Notes: generated by a model from the letters alone, not told the origin. Positions 33,098 to 41,568 are shown, counted from the stretch's first letter. The stretch: 42,002 nt of DNA from Cereibacter johrii (GCF_001720585.1 NZ_MABH01000242.1:1-42002), one strand, 5' to 3'. Translations and numbers: made by a program.

Positions 33098-34092
33098 TGC
33101 CCCGGACCGATCTCCTCCGCGTGACGGTCGCGGCCGTCGCCCTCTTCCTCGTCGCGGCCACGCTCGCGCTCCGACTGGATGACTATCTGCTCTATGTCGT
33201 GACGCTGGGCGCCATCTTCGCCACGCTGGCCGTCTCCTTCGACGTGCTTCTGGGCTACACGGGCTATCTCTCGCTCGCCCATGGCGCGCTCTTCGGCGTG
33301 GGCGCCTATGCCTGCGGGATCCTGACCGCGCATCACGGCTGGCCCTTCTGGGCGGCGCTGCCCGCCGCGGGCCTCGTCGCCGGAGCGGCGGGCGCGGTGA
33401 TCGCGCTGCTCGCCTTCCGCACCCGCGGCCTTTACTTCGCGGTCCTCACCCTCGGGATCGGCCTCATCGGCCACCAGCTGTTCCTGGTTCTGGCAGGCCT
33501 CACCGGCGGCGTGGGCGGCTTCGTGGGCATCCCCAGCCCGGGGCGCCCCGACTGGGTGCCGCTCGACCAGAACGGCTGGAACGCCCTGCTCGCCCTCGCG
33601 CTGCTTCTTGCGACCTTCCTCGCCGCGCAGCTCTTCGTGCGCTCGCGGCTCGGGGCCGCCTGCCTCGCGGTGCGCGAGGATCTGACCCTGGCCCAGGCGC
33701 TCGGCATCCGCGTGGGCCAGGCGCGTCTCGCGGCCTTCGTCTTCAGCGCCATCTTCACGGGCTTCGCCGGTGCGCTCTTCGCCGCCATCTCGAATTTCGT
33801 GGCGCCCGAAAGCTTCACCGTGCTCGGCGCAGGCTTCCAGCTCGTGGCGCTGGTGGTTGTGGGGGGCATGGGCACGCTCTGGGGCCCGATCCTCGGCGCG
33901 GCGCTCCTGACCGCGCTGCCCGAGGCGCTGCGCGTGGCGTCGGGCTACAGCCTGATGGCCTACGGCGTCCTGCTCCTCGTCTTCGTCATCTTCGCGCCGC
34001 GGGGCCTTGCGAGCCTCGCCACCGCCGGTCTCGCCCGGCTGAGGACCGGGGCCGGCTTCCGCGCCGCACCGGCCGGGGAGCGGCGGCCATGA
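33097..34092 (+). CDS. livM: branched-chain-type ABC transporter permease LivM
   Basis: A 331-aa membrane protein with ~9 helices. Family blocks are SFDVLLGYTGYLSLAHGALFGVGAYA, FRTRGLYFAVLTLGIG and VVVGGMGTLWGPILGAALLTALPE. It pairs with LivH. It begins in the livH stop codon and ends overlapping the livG start (ATGA). The last ~25 residues are Arg/Ala-rich and cytoplasmic. Confidence 0.9.
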   Translation: MPRTDLLRVTVAAVALFLVAATLALRLDDYLLYVVTLGAIFATLAVSFDVLLGYTGYLSLAHGALFGVGAYACGILTAHHGWPFWAALPAAGLVAGAAGAVIALLAFRTRGLYFAVLTLGIGLIGHQLFLVLAGLTGGVGGFVGIPSPGRPDWVPLDQNGWNALLALALLLATFLAAQLFVRSRLGAACLAVREDLTLAQALGIRVGQARLAAFVFSAIFTGFAGALFAAISNFVAPESFTVLGAGFQLVALVVVGGMGTLWGPILGAALLTALPEALRVASGYSLMAYGVLLLVFVIFAPRGLASLATAGLARLRTGAGFRAAPAGERRP

Positions 34093-34799
34093 GCCTTCTG
34101 GAACTCGAGAAGCTGGGCGTGCGCTTCGGCGGGCTCGTGGCGGTGCAGGACGTGTCGCTCGCGGTCGAGGAGGGCCAGATCTACGGCCTCCTCGGGCCCA
34201 ACGGGGCGGGCAAGACCACGCTCGTCAACATGATCTCCGGGCTGATCCGGCCCACATCGGGCAGCCTGCGCTTCGCGGGCGAGGCCGGAGGGCCCTGGCC
34301 CATCGCGGATGCGGTCTCGCGCGGGATCGTGCGCACCTTCCAGCAGACGCGCGCCTTCCTCGGCCTCAGCGTGCGCGAGAACCTCCGGATCGCGGCCGCC
34401 GCCTCGGGCCGGGCCGCGGATGCGGCCGAGCTGATCGAGGCCTTCGGGCTCGGCCCCGTCCTCGACCGGCCGGCGGGCGACCTGCCCTATGCCACGCTCC
34501 GCCACCTCGGCATTGCGCTCGCCCTCACGCTGAAGCCGCGGCTTCTCCTGCTCGACGAGCCCGCGGTGGGCCTGACGGGCGGCGAGGTCGACCGGCTGGC
34601 CCGGCTGATCCGGGACTGGAACCTCCGCGGCGTCACCGTGCTGCTGATCGAGCACAATGTGCGCTTCCTCATGTCGCTCGCCGACAGGGTGGCGGTGCTC
34701 GACCGCGGGCGGCTCCTGTTCGAGGGCACGGCCGCCGACTGCCAGCGCAACCCCGAGGTCATCGACGTCTATCTCGGCCGGAGGAAAGAGGATGCTTGA
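34089..34799 (+). CDS. livG: branched-chain-type ABC transporter ATPase LivG with degenerate signature motif
   Basis: A 236-aa ATPase. Walker A GPNGAGKTT starts at residue 36, the Q-loop is in FQQTRAFLGLSVRENL, Walker B LLLLDEP lies at 152-158 and the H-loop in LLIEHNVRFLMSLADRVAVL. The ABC signature, normally LSxGQ or YGxQ-like, reads DLPYATLRHLGIA (131-143), so the conserved Gly and Gln are missing. The segment GLTGGEVDRL follows Walker B. It is shorter than the usual ~255 residues because the typical insertion after Walker A is reduced. It works with LivF, whose signature is intact, so one of the two composite ATP sites may be weakened. Confidence 0.87.
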   Translation: MSLLELEKLGVRFGGLVAVQDVSLAVEEGQIYGLLGPNGAGKTTLVNMISGLIRPTSGSLRFAGEAGGPWPIADAVSRGIVRTFQQTRAFLGLSVRENLRIAAAASGRAADAAELIEAFGLGPVLDRPAGDLPYATLRHLGIALALTLKPRLLLLDEPAVGLTGGEVDRLARLIRDWNLRGVTVLLIEHNVRFLMSLADRVAVLDRGRLLFEGTAADCQRNPEVIDVYLGRRKEDA

Positions 34800-35490
34800 G
34801 GTCTGCGACCTGCGCGCCGGCTATGGCCGGATGGAGGTGCTGCACGGGGTGAGCGTCTCGGCGGTCTCCGGGAGACCCACGGTGGTGATGGGGGCGAACG
34901 GCGTGGGCAAGACCACGCTCTGCCGCGCGATCACCGGACTTATCCCGCTCCGCTCCGGCGCGATCCTGCTCGACGGCGAGGATATCTCGCGCTGCGATCC
35001 GGCCGAGCGGGTGCGCCGCGGCGTGGCCCTCGTGCCCGAGGGGCGGCAGGTCTTCCCCGAGATGACCGTGCGCGAGAACCTGCGCCTCGGCGCCTATGTC
35101 CATGGCGAGCCGACCGCGGCCCAGTTCGACGACGTGGCCGAGCTCTTCCCGATCCTCGCCGAGCGGCAGGGCCAGATGGCGGGGCTCCTGTCGGGGGGCG
35201 AGCAGCAGATGCTCGCCCTGGCGCGGGCGCTGATGGCGCGGCCCCGCGTCCTCCTGCTCGACGAGCCGAGCCAGGGGCTCGCACCCAAGGCGGTGGCCCA
35301 GGTGGGCCAGGCCGTCACGAGGATCGCCAGCCGCGGCGTGGCCGTGCTGCTGGTCGAACAGAACCTGACGCTGGCCGAGATGATCGCGCGCCATGCCGTC
35401 GTTCTCGAAAGCGGCGCTGTCGCCGCCGAGGGGCCTGCGGACGAGCTGCTCTCGTCCGGGGCCGTCGAAGCCAGCTATCTGGGACATTGA
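34792..35490 (+). CDS. livF: branched-chain-type ABC transporter ATPase LivF
   Basis: A 232-aa ATPase starting at ATG 34792, with GGAGGAAAGAGG just upstream, overlapping livG by 8 bases. Walker A GANGVGKTT starts at residue 34. The motifs VALVPEGRQVFPEMTVRENL (Q-loop segment), LLSGGEQQMLALARAL (intact signature), VLLLDEPSQGLAP (Walker B) and LLVEQNL (H-loop region) are all present. It is the second ATPase subunit of the importer and completes the transporter set. Confidence 0.9.
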   Translation: MLEVCDLRAGYGRMEVLHGVSVSAVSGRPTVVMGANGVGKTTLCRAITGLIPLRSGAILLDGEDISRCDPAERVRRGVALVPEGRQVFPEMTVRENLRLGAYVHGEPTAAQFDDVAELFPILAERQGQMAGLLSGGEQQMLALARALMARPRVLLLDEPSQGLAPKAVAQVGQAVTRIASRGVAVLLVEQNLTLAEMIARHAVVLESGAVAAEGPADELLSSGAVEASYLGH

Positions 35491-35502
35491 GGAGGAAGAT
35501 CC

Positions 35503-36276
35503 GTGGACTATGAAAACAGGTTCGTGAAGGTCTCGGTCGACCGCGGGCTCGCGGTCGTGACGCTCGACCGGCCGCCGGCGAATGCCGTAAGCCTCGAGGT
35601 CTATGACGAGATCCGCCGCACCTTCCACCGGCTGGGCGAGGATCCCGCCATGCGTGTGGCGGTGCTGACCGGCGCGGGCAAGGTCTTCTGCGGCGGCAAC
35701 GACGTGAACGACTTCGTCGATCTCGAATTCGACCGGGCCACCGAATATCTGGCCCATGTCCGGCTGACCTTCAACGCGCTCTACGATTGCCCGATCCCGG
35801 TCGTGGGCGCCATCAACGGCGCGGCCGTGGGCACGGGGATCGTGCTGGCCTCGCTCTGCGACATCCGCATCGCGTCCGAACGCGCGGTCTTCGCTCTGCC
35901 CGAGATCGATGTGGGCGTGCTCGGCGGCTCGCGCCATGTCATGCGGCTCGCGGGGCAGGGGATGACGCGCTGGATGATGTATACCGGCCGCCGCGTCCGC
36001 GCCGACGAGGCCCTGCGCGCCCGCATCGTCGATGAGGTCGTGCCGCCCGAGGAGGTGATGCCGCGCGCCATGGCCATCGCCGAGGAGATCGCCTCGAAGA
36101 GCCCGCCCGCCATCCGCCTCGCCAAGCTGGGGCTGAACCGGACGGAGGACATGAACATGAAGGAGGGCTACGAGTTCGAATGCACCCTCACCGCCGCGGT
36201 GCGCCGGACGCCCGAGGCGCGCGAGGGGGCGATGGCCTTCCTCGAGAAGCGCCAGCCCTCCTACGCGGCGCGCTGA
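35503..36276 (+). CDS. enoyl-CoA hydratase/isomerase-family protein
   Basis: A 257-aa crotonase-fold enzyme starting at GTG 35503 behind GGAGGAAG. Landmarks are VVTLDRPPANAVSLEVYDEI, the oxyanion-hole segment CGGNDVNDF, and GAAVGTGIVLASLCDIRIAS, then FALPEIDVGVLGG, which carries the first catalytic Glu of hydratases. The tail (RLAKLGLNRTEDMNMKEGYEFE) is the usual C-terminal helix. It probably hydrates or isomerises an unsaturated acyl-CoA formed after the ligase step. The stop shares a base with the next gene's ATG (TGATG). Confidence 0.85.
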   Translation: MDYENRFVKVSVDRGLAVVTLDRPPANAVSLEVYDEIRRTFHRLGEDPAMRVAVLTGAGKVFCGGNDVNDFVDLEFDRATEYLAHVRLTFNALYDCPIPVVGAINGAAVGTGIVLASLCDIRIASERAVFALPEIDVGVLGGSRHVMRLAGQGMTRWMMYTGRRVRADEALRARIVDEVVPPEEVMPRAMAIAEEIASKSPPAIRLAKLGLNRTEDMNMKEGYEFECTLTAAVRRTPEAREGAMAFLEKRQPSYAAR

Positions 36277-36989
36277 TGTTCGGGGTCGAGCGCTCGGGCG
36301 AGGTCGCGCTGATCCGGCTGGACAATCCGCCGGTCAATGCGGTGAGCTTCGCCCACTGGCGGCTGCTGCCCGGGATCCTGGCCGGGCTCGAGCGGGACGG
36401 CGCGGGGGCGGTGGTCTTCACGGGCCAGCCCGGGCGCCACTTCTGCGGCGGCAACGACTTCCGCGAGTTCGCGCGCCTCTCGCCCGGGGAGACGCTGGCC
36501 GGCACCGCGGCCGTCCGCGACGGGTTGCGCGCGGTGCGCGAGAGCCCGATCCCCGCCCTGGCCGCGATCCACGGGGCGGCGATGGGCTCGGGCTTCATGC
36601 TGGCCTGCGCCTGCGACATCCGCCTCGCCACCCCCGACGCGAAGCTGGGCCTGCCCGAGGTGAAGGTGGGGGCGATCGGCGGTTACCGGATCGCCTCCGA
36701 GGTGCTGGGGCAGGGAGAGGCCCGGCGGATGGTGCTGACCGGCGACCCGATCTCGGGCGCGCGGGCTCATCAGATCGGTCTGGTGCAGGAGCTGGCCGAG
36801 GACGGCGCTGCCGTGCTGCAGCGCGCGCTGGAGATGGGCGCGGGCATCGCGGCTCTGGTGCGGGGCCGCCTGCGCGAGGGGCTGAAGCCCTGCATGAACG
36901 CTCAGGACGAGGGCGACCTCTGGCCGGCCTACGACCTCGAGCGGGAGCTGGCCGCGCGCGTGATGGGGCAGGCCGCTCTGCAAGACTGA
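36276..36989 (+). CDS. second enoyl-CoA hydratase/isomerase-family protein
   Basis: A 237-aa crotonase-fold enzyme coupled to the preceding one. It keeps CGGNDFREF and GAAMGSGFMLACACDIRLAT for the oxyanion hole and GLPEVKVGAIGGYR for the catalytic loop. It is ~20 residues shorter than typical (~260), with a reduced C-terminal helix. Sequence identity with the first copy is limited to family motifs, so the two probably catalyse successive, different steps rather than being a recent duplication. Together with the ligase and SDR they make up a short beta-oxidation-like sequence. No acyl-CoA dehydrogenase or thiolase is next to them. Confidence 0.82.
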   Translation: MFGVERSGEVALIRLDNPPVNAVSFAHWRLLPGILAGLERDGAGAVVFTGQPGRHFCGGNDFREFARLSPGETLAGTAAVRDGLRAVRESPIPALAAIHGAAMGSGFMLACACDIRLATPDAKLGLPEVKVGAIGGYRIASEVLGQGEARRMVLTGDPISGARAHQIGLVQELAEDGAAVLQRALEMGAGIAALVRGRLREGLKPCMNAQDEGDLWPAYDLERELAARVMGQAALQD

Positions 36990-37453
36990 CCCCCGCGCAG
37001 GATGGCTCGCCCCGGTCGCAGGCAGGCGGGAACCGGCACCGGCCCTGCATCGGGCCGGGCCCTTTCCCAAGCCCTGCCGGAAGGCCTCACGATCTTCCGG
37101 CAGGGCCCGGGCATCGCCGCCCGCAACCGTTGACCCTATCGCATCGGGCGTCGCTGACGCCGGACGCACGGGGCCCGACCGAGCCGTGGGGGAGGGCCTC
37201 GAGACTCCGGCACCTCGTCCGAAAGCGGACCTCTCCGCTGCCTCGAGGCTTCGCTTGCGCTCTCGTCGGGGGGCGCGGGCGCCGACAGCCACCGGCAACG
37301 GCGGTGGCGCCCGCTCCTCCCTTCGGAAGGCGCGCCCGGCCTCGGGCCGTTTCGGGTTCCGCCAAGGCGGGTCGATGGGCTGCCGGTTGCACGTCTGCCT
37401 GACCGGCCCGCCGGGCCGGGGCGCGCTGCTCGTCGCGACGCGGCCGTCTGAAA
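36990..37453. other. 464-base gap with a 13-bp hairpin after the acyl-CoA cluster
   Basis: No gene is supported. A perfect hairpin at 37071-37106 is listed separately. The middle (37140-37430) is very G+C-rich and carries only chance ORFs. The last ~20 bases before 37454 are A/T-richer, where a promoter for the small exported protein would be expected. Confidence 0.45.
37071..37106 (+). terminator. 13-bp perfect hairpin without T run
   Basis: GCCCTGCCGGAAG (37071-37083) pairs without mismatch with CTTCCGGCAGGGC (37094-37106) around a 10-base loop. It lies 82 bases after the stop of the last acyl-CoA gene. The absence of a T tract argues against classical rho-independent termination; a bidirectional or 3'-end-stabilising hairpin is equally possible. 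Confidence 0.55.
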
Positions 37454-37840
37454 ATGATGTTACAAGATGAACCATTGATGTATCAGGCAGTCATGGGTGC
37501 GCTTTCGCGACATATCGTGACCATGCTGTTTGCCGTCCTGCTTCTGGCGGTGGGCAGCGTTGCGTCTGCCCGGATGATGGCGCCCGATGAACATTCGCTC
37601 CTCCGTGCCGAGGTCGCGGCGCTGGGCCTGTCTCTCGACGCCATCTGCGGGGATGCGCCCCAGCACGAGCATCGCTGCCCCTTCTGCCATTTGACACCGG
37701 ATACGCCCTCGCCCGCGCCTGTGGGCATCTGGCGCGTTTTCTGCCCGAGCGCCGGATGGAAGGAGAGCGCCGATCTCTACCGCGCCGCGCAGGCCCGAGA
37801 TCACTCTCATGCCCCACGAGGCCCACCCGAACTGAGCTGA
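37454..37840 (+). CDS. small exported Cys/His protein, DUF2946-like
   Basis: A 128-aa ORF from ATG 37454; shorter starts at 37478 (MYQAV) or 37493 (MGALS) are possible, and none has a strong ribosome-binding site. A hydrophobic segment (IVTMLFAVLLLAVGSVASA) ends in a signal-peptidase-like site. The mature part is ~90 residues with CGDAPQHEHRCPFCH, a cluster of three Cys and several His spaced like a metal-binding site. The general form resembles DUF2946 proteins, often found near PepSY and TonB-receptor genes in metal uptake loci. A PepSY membrane protein does follow downstream. The assignment is by pattern only. Confidence 0.6.
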   Translation: MMLQDEPLMYQAVMGALSRHIVTMLFAVLLLAVGSVASARMMAPDEHSLLRAEVAALGLSLDAICGDAPQHEHRCPFCHLTPDTPSPAPVGIWRVFCPSAGWKESADLYRAAQARDHSHAPRGPPELS

Positions 37841-37944
37841 AGCGGTCATGCCGGGCGAGCTGCGTCTCGTCCGGACGTCCTTTCTGTCCCAGGTCCGCGG
37901 CGTGACACCGTCCGCTGACGTGACTTGCTCATGTCGGAACCCTC
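37841..37944. other. short spacer before the hydrolase remnant
   Basis: About 100 bases with no recognisable gene; a small ORF from 37848 has no domain. Confidence 0.35.
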
Positions 37945-38283
37945 ATGAACGACCCCTTGAGAATGGCCGGGCGTCCGCCCGCCAGCCCATCCCCGTGCGC
38001 CAGACCTGCTCTCGCCGGGGAGGTTTCCCTTCGCGGCCCCGTCATCATCCTCTCCGATGCGCCGGATGACAGCCTGCGCCTCCGCGTGGTGTGGCGGCAG
38101 GCGGGCGTTCCGGCAGAGCTGCATGTCCTTGCCGACGGGGGGCATGGCTTCCGCCTGACCCCCGAGGGAAAGGCAGGCGATCGCCGGTTCGAAGACCTCG
38201 CGGGGCGGCTGGAGACGCGTGGCCCGAACGGTGCCGAACGCGGCTTTCCCGCCGCGGCGGATCGTGGCGGGAGCCGCCAATGA
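37945..38283 (+). pseudogene. alpha/beta-hydrolase C-terminal remnant
   Basis: A 112-aa frame whose middle part (residues ~30-90) reads LRGPVIILSDAPDDSLRLRV, then GVPAELHVLADGGHGFRL. This is the end of an esterase or dienelactone-hydrolase-type alpha/beta hydrolase: the Asp-containing strand (APDDS) followed by the catalytic His in GGHGF. The nucleophile domain with GxSxG is missing, and residues 1-25 are not hydrolase-like. The region is therefore a truncated relic rather than an enzyme. The ORF is open and could be annotated as hypothetical. Confidence 0.6.
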
Positions 38284-38481
38284 GCGGGAGGCCCTCGAGC
38301 GGCTTGTCCCTGCCCGCCAGCGCAGCCCTGCCTTGCGACCGAACCCGGGGCGCCACCGTCTGAGGCGGCGGAACGGCAGGCCTGCCTGTTCCGCGCCGAG
38401 GCGCCCCCCGACCTTTCCCGATCATGTGCCGCCCCCTGATCCGGGCCGCGCACGACCAGCTTTCATGAGGATACCGACCAG
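38284..38481. other. spacer before the PepSY gene
   Basis: About 200 bases with only chance ORFs. The last bases hold the ribosome-binding site (TGAGGA) of the PepSY gene. Confidence 0.4.
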
Positions 38482-39879
38482 ATGACGACCGAAGCCACCC
38501 ATCCGCAGAGCGAGACATCGCGCTCGCACAGGAACAAGCTCTATTTTGCCGCATGGCGGTGGCATTTCTATGCCGGGCTTTTCGTCGTGCCCTTCCTGCT
38601 GATCCTCGCCGTGACCGGCGCGATCATGATGATCTCGACCGCGACATCGAACCAGCTCGGGACTGTCGCAGACGTCGCGATCACGGGCGCCGCGATCCCC
38701 GTGACCGCTCAGGCCGAAGCCGCGCTCGCTGCGGTCCCCGGCGGGATCCTGAACCAGTATGTCGCTCCCGAAGCGCCGGGCCGGCCCGCCTTCTTCGCCA
38801 TCGAGCAGGGCCATGCCGTCATGTCCGTCGCGGTGGATCCCTACAGCGGCGCGGTTCTGAACAGTCAGGACAAGACCACGACGCTCTATGCCATCGCCAA
38901 CCGCATCCACGGAACCCTCCTGATCGGAGATACCGGCGACCGGATCATGGAGACCGCGGCCTCGCTGACCCTTCTCCTGATCGTCACCGGGCTCTGGATG
39001 TGGCTGCCCCAGGCAGGCATCCGCGCCCTCGTCCCGGACCTCCGGGCGCGGGGGCGGAGCCTGCTCAAGTCCCTGCACGCCAGCGTGGGGACCGCGATCT
39101 CGCTCTTCCTTCTGCTGTTCGTCCTGTCCGGCCTGTCCTGGACCGGGATCTGGGGAGCGCAGTTCGTGCAGCCCTGGTCGTCCTTTCCGGCCGAGATCTC
39201 CTGGACCGGCATTCCCCTCTCCGACCGGACCCATGCCTCGATGAACCATGCGGGTCATCAGGACGTGGCATGGGGCATGGAGCAGGTGCCGATGCCCGCC
39301 TCGGGCAGCCATGCCGGTGCCGTCGGCGTGGCCGACAGGGTTACGCTCGATACGGTCAGCGCCTGGGCCGACCGGAACGGGTTCTCGGGCCAGTACAGGA
39401 TCTCCGTTCCGCAGGATGAAACCGGCGTCTTCACGGTCATGGCGGAGGTCCGCAACGAAGATGGCGTGATGCCATGGGCAGACCGGACGACGCATCTCGA
39501 TCGGCTGACCGGGAACGTGCTGGCGGATGTCCGTTATGCGGATTATTCGCCGATGGCCAAGGCCATGGCCTGGGGGATCGGTCTCCACAAGGGACTGGTG
39601 GGGCCGTTGAATTTCGTCTTCAACCTCCTGTTCCTGCTTCTGGTCATCGCGACCTGCGTGACGGGGATCGCCATGTGGTGGAAGCGTCGTCCTTCGGGGG
39701 CCGGCAGGCTGGCCGCGCCGCCCGTGCCGCGCGACATGCCTCTGTGGAAAGGCGCGGTGCTGGTCGCCCTCGCGCTTGCGATGGCCTTTCCGATGGCCGG
39801 TGTCGCCCTGCTCGGGGTGATGGCCCTCGACGTGCTGCTGCTCTCGAAGGTTCCTGCGCTGAAGCGCCTGCTGAACTGA
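38482..39879 (+). CDS. PepSY-associated membrane protein
   Basis: A 465-aa inner-membrane protein. It opens with the family helix FAAWRWHFYAGLFVVPFLLILAVTG (in part), then a periplasmic PepSY-like domain (~60-115; VAVDPYSGAVL). Helix 2 is preceded by NRIHGTLLIGDTGDR, a conserved His-containing segment. Helix 3 is at ~205-225. A large periplasmic part (~225-370) contains a His-rich stretch (HASMNHAGHQD). Helices 4 and 5+ are at the end. Conserved GLHKGLVGPLNFVFNLLFLLLV precedes the C-terminal helices. Proteins of this type (PF03929) act in iron or metal reductase functions with TonB receptors, so with the small Cys/His protein upstream a metal-uptake role is likely. Confidence 0.82.
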   Translation: MTTEATHPQSETSRSHRNKLYFAAWRWHFYAGLFVVPFLLILAVTGAIMMISTATSNQLGTVADVAITGAAIPVTAQAEAALAAVPGGILNQYVAPEAPGRPAFFAIEQGHAVMSVAVDPYSGAVLNSQDKTTTLYAIANRIHGTLLIGDTGDRIMETAASLTLLLIVTGLWMWLPQAGIRALVPDLRARGRSLLKSLHASVGTAISLFLLLFVLSGLSWTGIWGAQFVQPWSSFPAEISWTGIPLSDRTHASMNHAGHQDVAWGMEQVPMPASGSHAGAVGVADRVTLDTVSAWADRNGFSGQYRISVPQDETGVFTVMAEVRNEDGVMPWADRTTHLDRLTGNVLADVRYADYSPMAKAMAWGIGLHKGLVGPLNFVFNLLFLLLVIATCVTGIAMWWKRRPSGAGRLAAPPVPRDMPLWKGAVLVALALAMAFPMAGVALLGVMALDVLLLSKVPALKRLLN

Positions 39880-40133
39880 CTCCGCTGCCCCGGGCCGCCG
39901 GTGCTGCGGCCCGGGGCAAGCGCTGCGCGCCGGCGAACACCAAGCGGGAAAGGGGGGCCGCGCCTCATGGAGATCGCCATCGGGCGGTGTCGGAGAGCTA
40001 TGGGCCGCAGCCACCGGCCGATGCGCTCGAACCGGGCGCCCGGTCGGACACGAACGAACCCACCTCCCGAAGACCGGCGGGACGGTCCGTTCACCCGGTC
40101 CGGGACGGAGACGCCGAAGGACCGAAAGCGGCT

Positions 40134-40297
40134 GCCCGGTCCCATCGCGGCCCGGGCGGTGTGCCTCGGGGAGATCGGGCGGCGGCTCGGGGCCGTTGGA
40201 GGCGCCCCTGACAGCGCCCGGTCCCATCGCTGCCGGGGCGGCGTGCCTTGGGGGAGATCGGGCGGCGGCTCGGGGCCGCTGAAGGCGCCCCCCTGAC
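40134..40297. repeat. imperfect tandem repeat, two ~82-base copies
   Basis: Copy 1 is 40134-40212 and copy 2 is 40216-40297. Both run from GCCCGGTCCCATCGC through GGGGAGATCGGGCGGCGG and CTCGGGGCCG to CCCCTGACA, with about 8-10 differences. A further partial start (CGCCCGGT) follows at 40300. The copies are G+C-rich and non-coding in any convincing frame. Confidence 0.8.
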
Positions 40298-40315
40298 AAC
40301 GCCCGGTGCAAGGGA

Positions 40316-40340
40316 GCCCGCCCCGGCCCAAGGGGCGGGC
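40316..40340 (-). terminator. hairpin downstream of the CatB-like gene
   Basis: GCCCGCCCC (40316-40324) and GGGGCGGGC (40332-40340) form a perfect 9-bp stem with a 7-base loop, 12 bases past the stop of the leftward gene at 40352. No strong T run follows, so the terminator call is moderate. Confidence 0.55.
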
Positions 40341-40351
40341 CTTGCCGGTCG

Positions 40352-40984
40352 TCAAGACCGGATGCTGCGCACCCAATGGGCATGGAGCTGCCCTACATCC
40401 CCCGCCGTCATCAGGCTCATGGCCTTGCGCAGCGCCTCCTCCGGCCAGTCCCACCAGCGCATCTCGAGGAGCAGCCGGATCTCCTCCTCCTCGAACCTGT
40501 GGCGGATGACCCGCGCCGGATTGCCCGCGACGATGGCATAGGGCGGGACGTCGCGCGTGACGACGGCGCGGGTGCCCACGACCGCCCCATCGCCGACCCT
40601 CACTCCGGGCAGGATCACCGCCTCCGCGCCGATCCAGACGTCGTTCCCGATGATCGTGTCCCCGGCGGGATGATAGCCGTTCCTGGCCCCGGCGAAGGCC
40701 GGCACCTCCTGCATCCAGAAGAAGGGGAAGGTGCTGATCCAGTCCGCCCGGTGCCCCTGATTGCCGGCCATGATGAAGGCGGCTCCCGATCCGATGGAGC
40801 AGAAGCTGCCGATGACAAGACGATCCACGCCCTCGTCCGGCAGCAGATAGCGGGCACAGTCGTCGAAACCGTGGCCGTGGTAATAGCCCGAGTAATAGCT
40901 GTAGCGCCCGACGAGGATGTTCGGGTTCGTGACCTGTTTGTCGAGCGTCACGCCCCGAAAGGGGCTGTCGAAGTGGTTCTGCAT
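40352..40984 (-). CDS. catB: CatB-like O-acetyltransferase (xenobiotic acetyltransferase family)
   Basis: A 210-aa protein, exactly the usual length of CatB/Vat-type hexapeptide acetyltransferases. The N-terminus [21 protein letters not shown] and the loop [15 protein letters not shown] are characteristic; H78 in the latter is the likely catalytic His. Left-handed beta-helix repeats follow: [35 protein letters not shown] and [17 protein letters not shown]. The family acetylates chloramphenicol or streptogramins using acetyl-CoA. Chromosomal members may have other hydroxyl substrates. It starts at ATG 40984 with AGAGG upstream and stands alone. Confidence 0.87.
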   Translation of the reverse strand: MQNHFDSPFRGVTLDKQVTNPNILVGRYSYYSGYYHGHGFDDCARYLLPDEGVDRLVIGSFCSIGSGAAFIMAGNQGHRADWISTFPFFWMQEVPAFAGARNGYHPAGDTIIGNDVWIGAEAVILPGVRVGDGAVVGTRAVVTRDVPPYAIVAGNPARVIRHRFEEEEIRLLLEMRWWDWPEEALRKAMSLMTAGDVGQLHAHWVRSIRS

Positions 40985-41390
40985 GTCAAACCTCTGAATG
41001 TCTGGGAAGGTCCGCCCACAAGCGGAAGCGGTGCGACGGCCGATGCCATCGCACGATCGCCCCGAGCGCGCGCCCGGAGCCCTATTCAGAAGGTTCGGTC
41101 TGCAGACTTCATCGGTTGCAAGGGTCCTCTGTCCCGGCCCCAGAAATAGCGGATCGGCCGCACCGCGCAAGAGCGTCTCCGGTTGGTCCGAGACGTGTCG
41201 CACCGGAAGGGCCCGCGGCTTTCTCCCTCGCGACGGGGCCGACAGAGCCGCCCGGCTCGATCCGCGACACATCGGAGGTCCGGCCGCTCTGCCGGCTTAC
41301 AGGTCGCCCCGCCGGACGTTGCCGGCTGTCAACTGCGGCGCGAGGGCACCGCGGCTCCGGTTGACAGGGCCGGCGCCGCGCCGCATCGTC
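40985..41390. other. 406-base gap between catB and the cobalamin riboswitch
   Basis: No gene is supported. It should contain the leftward catB promoter and, toward 41390, the rightward promoter for the riboswitch transcript. I did not find convincing hexamers. Confidence 0.4.
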
Positions 41391-41560
41391 GGCGGGCCCT
41401 GGTTCCCGCGGTGATCCCGCGGGCGAAGAGGGAAGCCGGTGCAAGTCCGGCGCTGCCCCCGCAACTGTGAGCGGCGAGCCATCTGCCATGCCACTGGCCC
41501 TCCGGGCCGGGAAGGGGCAGCCGGCGTCCGAGCCGCGAGCCAGGAGACCTGCCGGGCCTT
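41391..41560 (+). ncRNA. cobalamin (AdoCbl) riboswitch
   Basis: The conserved core is unmistakable: GGGAAGCCGGTGCAAGTCCGG (41430-41450, in part), then GCTGCCCCCGCAACTGTGAG (41452-41471), GCCACTG (41490-41496), GGGAAGG (41509-41515) and AGCCAGGAGACCTGCC (41538-41553). GGCGGG (41391-41396) can pair with CCTGCC (41548-41553) to close the P1 helix. The B12 box is thus complete. It lies ~100 bases ahead of a Cys-rich protein gene and should lower its expression when adenosylcobalamin is abundant. Confidence 0.95.
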
Positions 41561-41568
41561 GACGACCA

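Larger units (their letters stand above)
39880..40351. other. 472-base gap with an 82-base tandem repeat
   Basis: The gap lies between the converging PepSY gene and CatB-like gene. It holds an imperfect 82-base tandem repeat and a hairpin (listed separately). No gene is supported; ORFs in several frames follow the repeat and are not credible. Confidence 0.5.
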
